Position numbers and translations under genes: made by a program | The notes under the pieces: generated by a model | The model's database searches: none | Told to the model about the DNA's origin: nothing | Seen by the model: the letters and a program-made list of their open reading frames with translations, nothing else | Assembly: GCA_946807835.1 (NCBI GenBank) | Contig: OX327712.1 | Coordinates: 16,944,001 to 17,008,000 of the forward strand | DNA length: 64,000 nucleotides | From: Ailanthus altissimus | Lineage: Eukaryota > Streptophyta > Magnoliopsida > Sapindales > Simaroubaceae | Direction of reading: 5' to 3' | Part shown: positions 11,516 through 23,275 of the stretch, in pieces | Layout of the letters: every line of letters begins with the position of its first letter | Position numbering within the stretch: the first letter of the stretch is position 1

Positions 11516-12994
11516 TGAACTTTTTTTAATTATAAGATTCTTTGGTGAAACATCAAAGTCATCGAGGATATGCCAATATCAATTGAACATGTAATAATAT
11601 AAACAAAGCAAAGACGACTCAGAAAAATTGCACCATCTTCTCATGGGATGACATGAAGAAGATGATGTCAGTATATGTTAAGTAGAAGAAAGTCAAGTAG
11701 AATACTGTCTTTACCACATTATTTATAGGACTATCTAATAACATCTCAGCTATTTTATTTATTAAATTAATCAGTCATATTAAATAGTTCTATACAAATA
11801 GTCTCATGTAAGATTTTCTTGTGAAAATAGGCATAGTTATACTATTTTTTTAATATTTTATTATCTTTGTTTTTTTTCACGTTTGTGAAAATTTTTATGA
11901 GAAAATCATCCTCATCATTGTTGTTTTTCTTTTAAGTTTTAAGGGAAAAATCTTCCACTTAACAATGAAGGTCCAATCAATGGAGTTATAAGATGTGTGC
12001 GCATATTTTTCATTTGTATATTAGTATAAAGAGAGTGATTCTATGTTTCTGTTAAGTTGGATCTTTTCTCCTAAGTTATTTACTATATGCCTATGTAACT
12101 TACTGAAATCTATTTTATAACAAGAGAACGTTTAGAATATTTTTAGTGTATAGTGCTTCTTTTATTGAATTTAAAATTATATATATATATATAGTGAGCA
12201 ACTAAATATATAACACAAATTTACTACACATTTTTACAATTATTAAAGTCGTGAATAAATTAGACAACAGCTCGTAGCAATATTGTTCATTATAAAATGA
12301 ATAATATAGTATATTAAATTATTTTTCTTTTTTATTTTATTAAAAAAATTTATTACATAAAAATATAGACTATATTCTTTCCCGCCCAATGTGAAAAAAT
12401 GAAAAAAAAAATGATATTATGACATTGACATTAGTCTAATAATAGAATAGCAATTGGAACCCTACATATTCTAGGTTAATCTTTCTTCTTCTGTGTCCCA
12501 CATGTAATCTTTCTTCATATCTGCACCACATGCAGACATATCAGTTACCATCAATTCATCTTCATTTTCGATTGACTTCACTACTGCAATTTTAACAATA
12601 CTGTTGAATATGCCACAAACATGTATATTCACTTCTGCTTCTTTTTAACTATACATCAAAATAATATATATGCATCACGGACAGAGAAGAAGATCCTAAC
12701 TCATTGTCATAATTAAGAAAAAGTCACATAATCATTTTTCACGAGTTATTGTTTTATGTGAATATCTGTACTTCTAAAATGTAAATTTAACTTATGCAAT
12801 ATTATAAAACTAAAAAACACTATTATACTTTTTTTTTAATTTTAAAAGTTTAAATGAGAATGTGAAATCTTGCCTATTAAACGTCAATTTTTTTATCTTC
12901 TATTTTTATGTGAATTCATGTGGACACCAGCTTTTGACCGTTATTTTACTCGAATTCAGGTATCTGCAGATCTACTGTGGACGTAGAATTCAGT
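11516..12994. other. AT-rich non-coding DNA; displaced upstream region of the protease gene
   Basis: No gene is recognisable. The first part was contiguous with the protease promoter before copia-1 inserted, so any distal regulatory sites of the 4780-6090 gene would be here. There is a TA dinucleotide run near 12179-12194. Positions 12290-12420 are AT-rich without repeats that I can define. Confidence 0.5.
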
Positions 12995-13171
12995 GATCCG
13001 CCGTTAATGTAAGTAATTTACCGGACCATATATATTTTTATGCCTTATGTGTGATTGGTTATTTTCTCTATTGCTTTGTGTGATTGTTTCCATTTTTGAA
13101 TATTTGTGGGTGAAGACTTTCGCGCATAAAAATACTAACAAATTGGTATCAGAGCTTAAGATTATTTCATC

Positions 13172-14085
13172 ATGGCATCTCATAAGTGTGAAGTTAAAAA
13201 TTTTAATAGGCAAAATGATTTCAATCTATTAAAGATGAAAGTGATGGCTTTAGTAGTGAGTTAAGGGCTAGATTTGACTCTTAAAATGACTCAAGCAATA
13301 ATTAGTGATGAGAAGAAGCTGGAGACATCTAAATCTGACGTGATCTTAAAACTATTCAAAAGAGAGCCTATAGCACTTTTTTTTTGTTGAGTCATGAAGT
13401 TCTAAGAGAGGTTTCTAAAAAGAAAAATGCAATTGGTCTTTAGAAGCAGCTCGATGCTTTATACATAATGAAGTCTCCAGCAAATCATCTGTACATCAAG
13501 AAGAAGTTGTATTAGTCGTGTGCAGCTGAAGGCACTTTGATTAAAGATCACATTGATACCTTCAACAAAATTATCATAAATCTTGAGACAATAAAGCCAT
13601 TATCTTATTGAGTTCTCTACTAGAGAAATATGAGCACTTCGTAGATACATTATTATGGCTAAGAGACTTTAACGATGACTAATGTTAAAGACTCGTTGAA
13701 CTTAAAATAATTGAGGATATATATCAAAGCCTACAAATACTGTAGTGGTCTATACTGCTACGAGAAAGGCTGAGAATAGAAATAAAAAGAATAATCAGTC
13801 AAAAAGCAAATCTAGGAAGTGTTATGGTTGCAACAAAGAATGTCACTTTATAAGGGACTCTCTAGAGAGAAAGGGCATGAAAAATAAAAAGAAAAGAGAA
13901 CGTGATGCTGTAATAGTTTATAAGGAGGACTATAATATTGCAAAAACCTTGGTAGCTTTTGATGAAAAATATGCTCGTGGATGAATACTTGATTCTGGTT
14001 GTAGTTTCATATGTGTTATGATTATTCTTATTTACCAATTATAGATCCATTAATAGTGATAAAGTGTTAATGGAAAATGATATGG
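13172..14085 (+). pseudogene. copia-2 gag and start of protease
   Basis: The ATG at 13172 opens MASHKCEVKNFNRQNDFN, the start of a TNT1-type gag, but the frame breaks within 30 codons. A CCHC knuckle (CYGCNKECHFIRD) is readable at about 13822-13860. The protease active-site motif LDSGC follows at about 13988-14002, just after an in-frame stop. Sequence identity is interrupted at 14090 by the solo LTR and resumes at 15537 with no loss of codons. Confidence 0.8.
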
Positions 14086-14090
14086 CTTAT

Positions 14091-15531
14091 TGATGCGATA
14101 TTTCTATATTATAAAATTAAGTGCAAGTATACACTATCGTATGCAAGTAATAAAGAGACTAAATAAGTCGGATGTCGAACCCACAGGGATAATGTTTTCT
14201 TTTTAACCAATTACTAAAATTATGTCTTCCTAATAACTATTCAGATAAATAAAAATCTAAGAATGAATGTAAGAAATATAAAAGCAAAACACAATGCAAA
14301 GAAACTTAGGTGCTAACGATGTAGAGAAAACCTAGGATTAATATTATCCATCAATATACTTTTTAATTATTAATCTTCTAATATTTAACTCACTTAGTCT
14401 TTATTATTGATCAAGACGCTAATGTATTTACAAGCCTTTTCCAAGATCATGCAAGTATACCCTAATTTACCAAATACCTATATTCCTATGGTACTTGTAA
14501 TAAACTGAGGTTCATTAAGATTAGATCTTATTGATCATATATGCCAACTAGGTATATTCCTATCCTAAGCTGAAACTTGCATATGTAATATTGAATATTA
14601 CTCTACAATCATGCATCAAATTACCTAGGTCTAAATATTATGATTCCTCTTCCGAGTTTATCAATAATATTACCAACTCATTCACCATATATTGGCCAGA
14701 TATATTAAAGTATTAAACACAAGTAATTTAAATAATAAATGACTAAGTTTATTAAATACTAAAAGATATGGCAATTTAAGTGCACATATTGAGTTCAAAT
14801 ATTAACCTTAGAAAATAAGTTAGTTCATAGTTACAAGAGAATCACAGCAATAAAAATAAAAATAAAACATGATACAATTAATCGCAAACCGATGTAGACG
14901 TCGAATTGCTCTTGATTGATGTTGCTTTGGATTCTTGATACCGAAGAACGTCTTGAATCTCTCTCTAAAGTTGCTTCAATAAAAACTTCTATTGCTCTCC
15001 AAGACTCGTACTCTGTATTCTTGGTGCTCTTGGGTTGTCTTGGATTCCTCCTTAAAGGCTGGGAACGAGTGGCTTTTTATAGGGATTGATATGAGCTTGA
15101 AAATCTCAATTCTCGTCGGATTAGGACTCTTGATACCGCTGGCGCGCTATGCAGTTGTCGCCTGGGCGACGCGTGAAAAATGCTTCACCGCTAGAGTGGT
15201 GAGCTGATAGCGCTGGGGCGCTGTCTTGTTGCTGGGGTGGTAACTGTCTGGCGCTGGGGCGCCAGATGCGACTTCAACAAGTCGTATTTCTTATTTCGAT
15301 CACTATTCTAGCGCTGGGGCGACAATAGTTGTGGCGCAGGGGCGTTGGACTCATATTTTAAAAACTTTGCATTTTAGTCCCTGTTTTTGCTCCTTTTGCA
15401 TTCTTTCTTTAATTTTTGTTCAAGTCCCTATAAATAACAATAAAGCACATAAATAGCCATCTATTATCATAAAATAATAAAATATCAATAATAAAAACAT
15501 GAGAAAATATATGACAATTTTGCCCTTATCA
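14091..15531 (-). mobile_element. Solo LTR (family A) inserted in copia-2
   Basis: 1441 bp, TGATGC...TTATCA, flanked by the perfect 5-bp target duplication cttat at 14086-14090 and 15532-15536. Removing the element and one duplicate restores the copia-2 reading frame. No internal region is present, so a solo LTR produced by LTR-LTR recombination is the simplest reading. The sense strand is minus, judged from a related LTR at 56.9-60.5 kb that lies beside a polypurine tract. On that strand it has a GC-rich inverted-repeat array (15133-15345), then a TATA box (TATAAAAAGCC, RC of about 15072-15082), and a conserved U5 block (RC of about 14176-14193). Confidence 0.85.
15133..15345 (-). promoter_or_regulatory. 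GC-rich inverted-repeat array upstream of the TATA box, family A LTR
   Basis: About eight short imperfect inverted repeats sit in a row, each with a different arm: for example GTCGCC-TG-GGCGAC at 15157-15170, AGCGC-TGGG-GCGCT near 15209, and the 8-bp-armed TCTGGCGC-TGGG-GCGCCAGA at 15247-15266. The neighbouring sequence is strongly AT-rich. On the LTR sense strand the array ends about 50 bp before the TATA box. Confidence 0.7.
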
Positions 15532-15536
15532 CTTAT

Positions 15537-16010
15537 AAAATTATGAGAATTAATAGTATAAGAATAAGGTTGCATGATGAGAAAGTTGGGGAGTTACTTG
15601 ATGTAAGACATGTTCCTGGTGTTAAGAAGAACTTGGTATCACTAAAGAAGCTAGAACAAGCAAGATATTCATTCAAGGCAGAAAAAGAAATACTAAATGT
15701 GTTTAAAGGGTCTATAGTGATAACGAATGGTGCAAAGCACAACAAGTTGAATGTGTTGGATGGGAATGTTATATGTGGCTTAACATATATTGTTGAGAGG
15801 ATGCAGACTAAAATGCAACATTAGAAAATATCTCATTAGAGTGAAAGAGTTCAAAAGAGAATATATGGCAAGGGAATTGTTGGCAAAGATAGCTTTCAAC
15901 CACCAAGGTATTATGATCATGGAGTCAAGAGTGGCATATGAGATCACAATAAAGCTATCTGAGATGAGATGCATTTGGATCTTTAGAGACCTAATTCACT
16001 ATCTTTAGTA
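15537..16010 (+). pseudogene. copia-2 protease/gag-pre-integrase remnant
   Basis: The frame RIRLHDEKVGELLDVRHVPG continues the retroviral-type protease downstream of the solo LTR and matches the equivalent protein at about 40.4 kb. It runs into a pre-integrase stretch (NVICGLTYIVE), then breaks. Integrase, reverse transcriptase and RNase H are absent. Confidence 0.75.
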
Positions 16011-16124
16011 GAGCCAAGTCTATGCAAATACTTAATTGGGTACATTGCTCAATAATTGATTATGTGATGAGGAAAGGATGGATTCTGAAAAACTTCTTTA
16101 GTGATTTTGAATTAAAGATGAGTT

Positions 16125-16851
16125 TGTTGAAATTTGATGATTCAAAATCATGTTTGAGTTTGATTTAGAGTTAGAAACCAATGAAGAGATGACACGAGGT
16201 CGCGAAAGTAATGAATGGATAAGAAAGGGATGAAAACAGAGAGCTAGAAGAAATGATGGATTAGAAACACGAGGAGGCCATTTTCTTGGCCTTGGGGCTA
16301 GCCCTGGTAGTGGTTAGGCTCCACAGCCTAGCCTTGGTGGCACTACGATGTCTACCTGTGGCACCCAGTTTTGGTTTTAAGTGGATTTTACCTTTTTTGA
16401 GTTAGTTTGAATTCCTACACATATGGATTTCTATTACAACTAGATATATGATTTCTAAAGACATCTAAGGGCCTATATAAACCCTTGTAAAGCCATTAGG
16501 ATGACAAACATAAAAACAAACATCAAGAGAGAGAAGAGAGAGCTTAGGGAATGCATAAGTACTAAAAGTGCAAGAGAGTGCTGGTATAAACCCTTTGTAA
16601 GCTCGTCTATTGGGTATTTCTTATAATCTCTTGAGTGATTTTTGTAATCATTAAGTGGTTTATTGATAATTACTGAGTAATAATAAAAGTTAGAATCTCG
16701 TAATCCACTATGGACTTAAGTAATTTATTGAACCATATATATTGTTATGCCTTGTGTGATTGGTTATTTTCTCTATTGCTTTGTATGATATTTTCTAATT
16801 TTGAATATTTATGGGTGGAGACTTCCACGTGAAAAAACCCTAAAAAATGTT
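16125..16851 (+). repeat. 3' LTR of copia-2
   Basis: Starts TGTTGAAATT and ends in a segment matching the 5' LTR remnant. TATA box CCTATATAAA is at about 16472-16481. A U5 segment containing the 'atggac..aagtaatt..tgaacca' block is typical of plant copia LTRs. The right border (16851) is uncertain by several bases. Confidence 0.65.
16275..16380 (+). promoter_or_regulatory. GC-rich repeat array upstream of the TATA box, copia-2 LTR
   Basis: A run of GC-rich words (ggccttggggct, agccctggtagtggtt, ggctccacagcct, agccttggtggca) lies about 105 bp upstream of the TATA box. It is a decayed or variant form of the arrays seen in the other LTR families of this window. Confidence 0.5.
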
Positions 16852-17345
16852 AACTGGTGATTGATAGTGGATGGTGGCTAGTGGTAGCTAATGGTGACAT
16901 AAAGGTGGCTAAGGTTCTATTGTTTTATATTTTCTATTTTAACAAATTTTGTTATAGTACAATGATAAGTACTTTTCTTTATAATACTGGTGATTAGATT
17001 TTAATTTTTATTAATTATTTTAAAAATTATTAACATGTTGTTCTAAAGACAATATAATTAATTGATTTATAAACTCATTCATAAAAATAAAGTTTAATAC
17101 TTAGTTGGTTAAAGTGTGTGACTTTTAACCAACCCTCTTTTTAGCTATTTATTTGAATTTAAATTGTTTTCTAGTTTAAATTATTTTATAGTTAAAATTA
17201 GAGTATAATCATAATTTCACTAATTTATTATTAAATTATATGAAAACCGTTACCTAATTGAAATGTAAATGGGATTCTTAAAACATTGGAGTTTGCATTA
17301 ATAGGAGTTTAAATGAGGTTATTTTTTTTTAAAATCTATTATTAT
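16852..17345. other. AT-rich intergenic DNA
   Basis: Apart from a short run of TGGTGGCTA-like words near 16865-16915, I see no gene, repeat or signal here. Confidence 0.5.
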
Positions 17346-18000
17346 TTTAATATGCATCTCTTCTCTAATACTTTATTATAGAAACATAAATTGTACAAAC
17401 ATAGATAAGTAATCCGTATAGGACATATTATATTCCACGTAAGGAATTGGGCCACATATTTCGATGTTAATTTGCTGGAAATTATGTGTTTTTGAGCAAA
17501 TGGCTAAAGCCTAAAGTTTTTGGAAATATCATTAAAGAGAAAGGAAGAGGTCGAGGTTTTGTACGGTCTTCGGATATTTATACTTCAAATTTATTTTGTA
17601 TATTTGAAGTTTAAAATTGATATATATCTCAAGGAACATTTCATTAAATAAGTTGATTTGAAACCACTCAATAGTTTTATTATTCTCAAATTTTTTTTTT
17701 AAAAAAAGGTGAAAAAGTGAGAACTCAAGTGAAAAATTACGGATAGAGATTCAAATATTTTTTTAATATTTAATTGAATTGATTTTTTTCTTCGGCCAAA
17801 TGACAGTATAATATTGTACTTTCACTAATTTTACTTATTTTATAATTAAAATAAATAAAAACTATTATTAACAAAAATATATTTAAAACTTTTAAAAACA
17901 TCAATTCTATGTGTCTTTTTCTTAAAATTTTTAAAAGTTTAGATTTTTCTTCCCCAAAAATCCTGTTATTATTTTATTATGCCTCTCTTCTCAAATACTT
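17346..18000. repeat. Local repeat, copy 1
   Basis: First of three diverged copies. The shared core reads 'tttcgatgttaattt..ctggaaa', then 'gagcaaatggctaaagcctaaagttttt' and 'atatcattaaagagaaag'. This copy's core starts at about 17450. No coding function is evident. The right end of this unit carries the start of the next copy, cut at 18000 by the MITE insertion. Confidence 0.6.
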
Positions 18001-18893
18001 AAAAAAATGTCATTTCGTCTTTGAGTTTATGGGTATATATCAACTTTGTCCCTCATATTTCAATAAATACAACATTAATCCATATCATTAAAAAAAATCT
18101 ATTATAAGGTTGCTTTTTTTTAAATTATTTTTACCATAATATCCTTAAGTCAAATGTTTACCATAACACAGGTTATTATGTAATTATTTTATATATTTAC
18201 TAAATATTTTTAAAATAAATTATATTTAAAAAAGAAATTAAAAATAGAATTGTCACTATAGCCAAAAATGGTGGCCAGTGGCAAAATTAAATACAGAATT
18301 GCAACTGTAGCTGGAAATATAATAAAATATATTTATTAAACATATATAATTATTTCTTAAAAAAATATTTATTAAACATATAAATTAATTATATTATGAT
18401 GTGTCATTTATAATTTATGATATTATGACATAGTCTTTTTATTAAAAATATTTATTCTTTAAAAAAATAATTATTAAAAATAAAATTCAATTACATGATA
18501 ATATGTATCATTTATAATTAGTTATATTATGACACGTATTATTTTATTAAAAATATATTTAATAATTTATTTTTAAAAATATTTATTCATTCAAAAAAAT
18601 ATGCAATTATTAAAATTATAAATTAATTATATGATAACACGTGTTATTTTATTATATTTTTAAATATTTTATTTTATTTTATTCATTATGTAATTAATGA
18701 ATTTGTCTTTTTAATTTTTTAAATTGATATTTTGACAGTTTTAATAAGAAAGATTAAAAATACTATTTTACTCTTTAATAGTAATCATATAACTGAATTT
18801 TTCTAATAGTAGAGATTAACATAGTATTTATTAAAATATAAAAAATTAAATTAGTATATATCCATAAACCCAAAAACTAAAATATCATTTTCC
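18001..18893. mobile_element. Mutator-like MITE, 893 bp
   Basis: The segment splits a copy of the local repeat and is flanked by a 9-bp direct repeat with one mismatch (caaatactt at 17992-18000, caattactt at 18894-18902). Its ends are inverted repeats of about 45 bp: 'tttgagtttatgggtatatat' at the left end pairs with the complement of 'atatatccataaaccc' at the right. A 9-bp target duplication is typical of Mutator-like elements. It has no transposase ORF, so it would be non-autonomous. Confidence 0.7.
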
Positions 18894-19554
18894 CAATTAC
18901 TTTATTGTAGAAAGATAAGTTGCAGAAATATAAATAAGTAATCCGTGTAGGACATATCGCATTCTACTTGAGGGCTGGTTTGGCCGAGAATTGCGCCGCA
19001 TATTTTGATGTTAAATTACTTGAAAATTTTGTGGTTACGAGCAAATGGCTAAAGCCTAAAGTTTTTGGAAATATCATTAAAGAGAAGAGAAGAAGTCAAG
19101 GTCTTGTCTTGAGGGCTATGGTCTTCGGTCTTTGGTCTTCTTATTTTTATACTTCAAATTAATTTGTTTATTTATCTAATGAACAATAATCAATATGGTT
19201 GGTTTAAGTATAAAATGTATATATATCTGTAGGAAGATTTCGTTAAATAAGTTGATTTTTGGAATCTCATAATAGTTTTATTGTCTGGAAAAAAATTATA
19301 AAAAAGTGAAAAAACTAGAACTCAAGTGAAAAATTAAGGCTAAAGATTTAAATATTTTTTAACATTTAATTAAATTTAATTTTTTTCAATCAAAATAAAA
19401 GTATAATTATTCTTTTATCAATTTTATCTGTTTTACTGATAAAATAGATAAAAACTATTACCTACAAAATATAAATAAAATTTTTAAAACTCTACATTAT
19501 GCATACACCTCTTTTGTGAAACTTAAGCATTAAAATATTCTTTTTCCTAAAGAA
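18894..19554. repeat. Local repeat, copy 2
   Basis: Core at about 18990 ('gcatattttgatgttaaatt') followed by the same 'gagcaaatggctaaagcc' block as copy 1. It is interrupted at its left edge by the MITE. Confidence 0.6.
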
Positions 19555-19975
19555 AAACTGCCTCTCTTCTCGAATACTTTATTATAGAAGATAAAAAAAA
19601 TTTTAAAATATAGACAAGTAATCCGTATAGAACGCATCGCATGTTTGGCACCGAGAATTGCGCCACACATTTCGATGCTAATTTACTGGAAAATTATGTG
19701 GCTATGAGCAAATGGTTAAAGCCTGAAGTTTTTCGAAATATCATTAATGAGAAAGGAAGAGGTCGAGGTCTTCTCTTGAGTGGTCAGTCTTCTTATATTT
19801 ATACTTCAGATTAATTTGTTTATTTGTCTAATGAACAATAATCATTATAATTGGTTTAAGTTTTAAATGTATATATATCTGAAGGAAGATTTCATTAAAT
19901 AAGTTGGTTTGGAACCACTCAATTTTATTATTTTGAAAAAAAAAAAATATCGAAGACGAGAAAGCGAAAACTCAA
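19555..19975. repeat. Local repeat, copy 3
   Basis: Core at about 19660 ('cacatttcgatgctaattta') and 'gagcaaatggttaaagcc'. Same order of landmarks as copies 1 and 2, ending with the 'aagttggtttggaaccactc' block. The spacing between copies is uneven, about 1.54 kb and then 0.67 kb; removing the MITE brings the first to about 0.65 kb. Confidence 0.6.
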
Positions 19976-22257
19976 GTGACCCATTGTGTTAATTAGATGA
20001 AAACTTTTTAACACAATTTTCAAATTAATAAATGAATGAGATATTAATTAAAATGAAAATATTATAACATATTTAAGAAGTTAATCTCGTATAAAATTCA
20101 TTAATGAGATTCGTATATGTATAATGTCATGTTAAAATTATGAATTATCCCAAATTCACAAAAAACTAAGATTATGGTATGTCATGTTAGATAAAAGCGA
20201 ATTCAACTTATAGTGAATGAGATTTAGAATAAACTTAAAGTTATAAAATAACAAGCAAAATGTAGAAGTTGTGTTACTTTGTGAGGAAAAACAAGCAAAA
20301 TTTAACGGTAGAGCTACAATGATCAACAAAAAATGCTTGAAATCCCAAGTTGAATGCAAGAACAAAAATAAAAATTAAGCAGAGAGAAAAAGTTGTATTA
20401 TTGTATTTCATATCTGAATGATGATTTACAATAATTTATTGTTGCTTTATGTAGGCTCACAAAACACTAAATTTTAATTCTAAAAAGAAAAGAATTATAA
20501 TCAAATAAAAGTTTTTATTTTAATATGCAACTAAATGAACCCAATATCCAAATGGGCATAAACTAATATTGATAAAAAGAAGGAACCAAAATGGGCTAAT
20601 TATATATAATTTTAGAATAAAGGGCTCTCTTGAACATATTTGTGTGTAAATTTTAGAGGGTTACCTTAAATCCATTTATTTGGAGAATGTCTGATTTGAA
20701 TCTATTTGTTCTAGTTTTTTTTATTATCCTTAACTATCAAAATCTTTAAGTGTAGGGATACTTGATTCTCTTAAGGATGAACCAAGTATAAAATGAGGTG
20801 TTGATACTGTCACCCCTGAGATTTACATAAATTATATTTTGATGACAGTTTTAATTTTAATTACATTATCATCCCTCTACTTAATTTAAAAGACAAAAAT
20901 ATCTTCACCCTTTAAGGATATTTTAATTATTTATGTAATAAAAAAAATATAATCATGAGGATATTTTATCCTTTAAATTAGCTAGAGGGAGTGACAATAT
21001 AATTAAAAACTATAGCTGCCATCAAAGTATAATATGTGTAAACACTAGAGGGTGACAATATTAATATCCCAATAAAGTAGCCTTATTGACTCTCTCTCCT
21101 TTTCATAAAAAATATGTTATAAGTGTGTAAAAGTATGGCTATCATTCTTGTACTTGTCTTTATATGAGCATCATTTTAAGATTAGGATTTTAAGAGGTGT
21201 GAGTTTGTAAAAGAACTAATAACTCATGAGTTTTTTAACTACAACTTAAAGGAATTAGTTCTAATCATTTCATGATCTATTAGATTTTTTAAATTAACTC
21301 TGTGCTACCTGATTAAAAGTATAAGATTGTATTATAGTTTGCCCATGTAATAAATAAATTTAATTTTAATTAAAACTATTTTTAATTTAGGGTTAATTTT
21401 TAACTAATAATAATTACTTAATTAACATTTTATCTAATGTTCATATTAAATCTAGGTTATGAAAAACTGTCTTATTTCTTTAATTATATTTTTGCTTTAA
21501 AGTCAGTGAATTCTCTAATAATCATCTTTTGATATGTCTGCATTTGCAAATAACATTAAAATAAATATCATCGTTCAATAAATAATTTATTAAAAAAATT
21601 ATAGTCACAAATTTAAATGATCAATTATTATAAGAAGCTTATGTAAACATTATCTAAATTAGATTTCATCTTACAAATATATATTTATACAACTTATGAA
21701 ATTATATCTTCAAGTCAGAGAGGTTTTTACCGTTTTATGGATCTTCTATATGATAACTCAAAATATTTAACATATGAATATATGTTATTACCTGCTCAGG
21801 ATTAAGTTCAGTTAAGCCTATTAAAGTTTGGTTAATGATAAATGACGCCTAGTTAATTAGATCAAAATTCATATTAATCAAGTTCAATGTATCACATATA
21901 CTAATTTTGTTTTTTACTCAAAGTCTCTACATCAATAATCAAAATAAATCATTCATTATAAAAAGTAGAAAAATATTTTACATAATGATATGTCCTTTTT
22001 ATTAATCACTTTGAACATTATTTAATTTATAAAAAATATATGATCTATATCTTCTATATTAACATTTTATACTTAATATATAAATTACATACTTTATAAA
22101 TATGAGCTCGTTAACATGTGCTAAAATAGATATATAAATATATTAAGTTAATTAAAAAATATTATTACACATGATTAATGGCACCAATAACATAAAATAT
22201 TAATAAAAAGATTATTACATATTATTTAATGGCAATAATAATATAAAATCTAATATA
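19976..22257. other. AT-rich intergenic DNA without a recognised gene
   Basis: A loose inverted resemblance exists between 20800-20910 and 20920-21065 (gtcaccctgag/..gtgacaat words around a 'ttaatta' block), which may be a decayed MITE. Otherwise I see nothing. Confidence 0.45.
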
Positions 22258-22545
22258 TGCTCCATCCAGTAAAAAGGGATCAAAATGGAGGTTCCAGTGT
22301 TGAATTGATCCACCGCGACTCTCCAAAGTATCCATTTTAAAGCACTAAAGAAACGCCTTACCAACGATTGAGAAATATTTTGTCTGTCAGTTAATCATCG
22401 CAATCACTTTGATCAAAGTCAATCTCTGATAATTCCGTCCAAGCTGATATAATACCCAATCATGGTGCCTATCTTATAAATATAGCAATCAATACTTTGC
22501 TTGTTGAACATTTTGTTGATTCTTGTTGGATTGACTTTGTCTTAG
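22258..22545 (+). pseudogene. N-terminal fragment of a CDR1-like aspartic protease
   Basis: The frame reads QNGGSSVELIHRDSPKYPF, then a stop, then KETPYQRLRN after a shift, matching residues about 29-115 of the intact genes. It fades out where the first active-site motif should be (a degenerate VEHFVDSCW). The signal peptide is barely recognisable to the left ('ccatccagtaaaaag' in place of the PLSEA region). Stops and frameshifts show a dead gene fragment. The copia relic that starts about 100 bp downstream may have truncated it. Confidence 0.8.
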
Positions 22546-22639
22546 TTTTTCCTATTAGTGAAGGGAATTGTTCTTGTCTTTTTGTCATTGCTAACAAAAT
22601 ACTGTCCTAACAAGTTAATTATTAGACATATGCTTTTTA

Positions 22640-23275
22640 GAAAATATTATACCTTGTAATCCTTCTTCATCATAGTGAACAAACTATAACGATAATGGAT
22701 GTAGCCTTAGATTTAGGGGAACTACTATATATTTTGTGTACCCTTTTCATTCTTTGCCTTTATTCTTATTACTCTTCTTAACAGGTGAATTAAAGTTTAA
22801 TCCTCAACAACTAGTATTAAAGCCTAAGGACATGAAGAGAAAATGTCTAATGAAGATACACTTGGGATTGGGACTGCATCTAGGCATAAAATCATTGATG
22901 GTTTAGATTTTACATTCTAAAGAATGAAAATTGAAGATTATCTATACAGTAAGAAATTGCATGAACCTTTTTTTGAATAAAAAGCTAATAACTATGTCAG
23001 AAGTTGATTGAAAAATCATTGATAGACAAGTATTCGGTTTCACTTGTTTAACAATGTTAAAGAACATTACTCATCAAGTGAAAAGGGAGAATATTATAAC
23101 AGGTTTGATAAAGGCATTATTTGACATGAATGAGAATCCAACTGCAAACAGGAAGGTACATTTCATGAAAAAACTTTTTAACCAGAAGATGATGGAAGGC
23201 GCTCCAATGGAAGACCACTTAAACAAGTTTAATATGATTGTTAATTAATTGACAATAGTTGAAATTATTTGACAA
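22640..23275 (+). mobile_element. Copia LTR/PBS/gag relic
   Basis: A U5-like segment ('atggatgtagcctt...gtgtacc') leads to a degenerate PBS (tagtattaaagcc, about 22813-22825). A gag follows with its ATG at 22843: FDGLDFTF.RMKIEDYLY, then after decay MLKNITHQVKRENIITGL...HLNKFNMIVN at 23054-23248. These are landmarks of copia gag (UBN2-type). At least two internal stops are present, and pol is absent. Confidence 0.75.

Larger units (their letters stand above)
12995..16851 (+). mobile_element. Degenerate Ty1/copia element with internal deletion (copia-2)
   Basis: The last 145 bp or so of a 5' LTR (12995-13140) match the end of the 3' LTR (about 16705-16851). A perfect PBS, TGGTATCAGAGC, is at 13144-13155. 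The gag is clearly related to that of the complete element at 36.7-42.2 kb. Most of pol is missing between about 16010 and the 3' LTR, and the protease region is split by a solo LTR. The 5' LTR lacks its U3 and promoter, so the left end was lost. No target duplication could be found. Confidence 0.8.
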
